Source of the DNA: Cristatella mucedo
Taxonomy: Eukaryota > Bryozoa > Phylactolaemata > Cristatellidae
Assembly (NCBI GenBank): GCA_009760855.2
Contig: WPIO01000108.1
Location: forward strand, 617,501 to 637,500
Direction: 5' to 3'
DNA: 20,000 bases
Of the stretch, positions 19,498-20,000 are shown in pieces. The position numbers and the translations under genes are program-made. Positions within the stretch are counted from its first letter, which is position 1; every line of letters starts with the position of its first letter. The notes beneath the pieces were generated by a model. That model made no database searches, had not been told where the DNA came from, and saw nothing but the letters and a program-made list of their open reading frames with translations.

Positions 19498-19752
19498 AAA
19501 CACACCTATTTAGGACAGCATTTAGTGGGTCCCTGTGATTCGTCGTTCACGTGCTTATGTGTGCTGACACTGTGCATGCTGCCACTAACCACATTTGCAT
19601 GCTGACCCTGTGCATGTCACCACTAACCATGTTATTCATTTTGTTTGTTTTTCAAGCATGATTTTACTTACCATTCAATTGCATTTCCCTTTGCAGCAAA
19701 TGTAAAGCGCCTAGAAAGAGATTAAGTTCTCTGAGGGTGCTTTATTAAGTAC
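19498..19752 (+). other. LINE copy 2 3'UTR with tail stem-loops
   Basis: Same layout as copy 1: CATGCTGAC words, TTTGCAGCAAATGTAAAG, then AAGCGCCT-agaa-AGAGA-ttaagt-TCTCT-gag-GGTGCT and (ATT)n. The left arm AGCGCC is the intact form; the right arm has GGTGCT (a G-U pair in RNA). Confidence 0.75.
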
Positions 19753-19780
19753 ATTATTATTATTATTATTATTATTATTA

Positions 19781-19914
19781 TACATACATTCATATATACA
19801 TACATAGATGTGTGTATGTGTAATAAATATATATATATATATGTGTGTGTATGTATGTGTGCATATATATAGCTAGCTATTTATATATATACATATATTT
19901 GTATATATGTATAT

Positions 19915-19972
<58 letters not shown>

Positions 19973-20000
19973 GGATAGATAGATAGATAAATAGATAGAT
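19781..20000. repeat. AT-rich flank with (GATA)n array
   Basis: TACATACAT, TGTGTGTATG and TATATA words, then a GATA/TAGA tetranucleotide array from about 19917 to the window edge, with one GATG and one AATA variant. Confidence 0.95.

Larger units (their letters stand above)
17156..19780 (+). mobile_element. LINE retrotransposon copy 2, 5'-truncated
   Basis: Matches copy 1 from its position 5222 (GATGCTTTCAGCAC) to the end, about 98% by eye. It starts abruptly at 17156 inside the endonuclease domain and ends with an (ATT)n tail at 19780. It has its own changes: CAG instead of the two copy-1 TAG stops, a 4-nt gain near 17598, a 4-nt loss near 17695, and TGA at 19090-19092. It shares with copy 1 the EN/RT frameshift and the missing T before the C-terminal FKRN-like tail. 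The flanks and truncation point are unrelated to copy 1, which fits separate retroposition rather than one larger duplication. Confidence 0.94.

Overview
This is eukaryotic, animal-type nuclear DNA, not bacterial or viral. The evidence is a spliced gene with consensus GT-AG introns, CR1/L2-type LINE retrotransposons, tRNA-derived SINEs and very long dinucleotide microsatellites. An invertebrate, possibly a spiralian, seems likely, but the species cannot be fixed from the sequence.

The main gene lies on the minus strand and crosses almost the whole window. Six exons can be chained: 16357-15972, 15323-15081, 10951-9340, 9093-9001, 8147-8068 and 440-218. All five internal junctions keep codon phase, and together they give 2637 nt, exactly 879 codons. 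The product matches the Atos family (human ATOSA/ATOSB, formerly FAM214A/B; Drosophila atossa). Family landmarks occur in the correct order: an LLLE-W segment, FFSQLSAWL with PR-(N/H)-(I/V)-(L/V)-YR, an H-FPV block, SSPAP-K, and LLGNFE. The first exon(s) (above 16357) and the exons for DUF4210 and the C-terminal chromosome-segregation-type domain (below 218) were not found in the window.

The introns hold nearly everything else. The 7.6-kb intron between the exons at 8147-8068 and 440-218 carries LINE copy 1 (about 4785-7840) and two short LINE 3' ends in opposite orientation (3141-3265 plus, 3891-4130 minus). The 853-nt intron 8148-9000 is mostly (GA)n. The 4.1-kb intron 10952-15080 holds a 35-nt G run, an old LINE fragment, three tRNA-derived SINEs, a 52-unit (CT)n, a roughly 171-bp near-perfect hairpin and more GA repeat. 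The intron 15324-15971 has a GAGAGTGGGG-type minisatellite. Upstream of exon 16357-15972, a 5'-truncated second LINE copy (17156-19780) sits between AT-rich microsatellites.

The two LINE copies are about 98% identical by eye. They share an EN/RT frameshift and a 1-nt C-terminal deletion, and each also has private stops. The SINE at 12285 carries the same double-stem 3' tail as the LINEs, which suggests a SINE/LINE partnership. I see no evidence for a wholly new kind of system. The most useful results are the hidden Atos-type gene, the SINE/LINE tail match, the shared-defect LINE lineage and the long hairpin.
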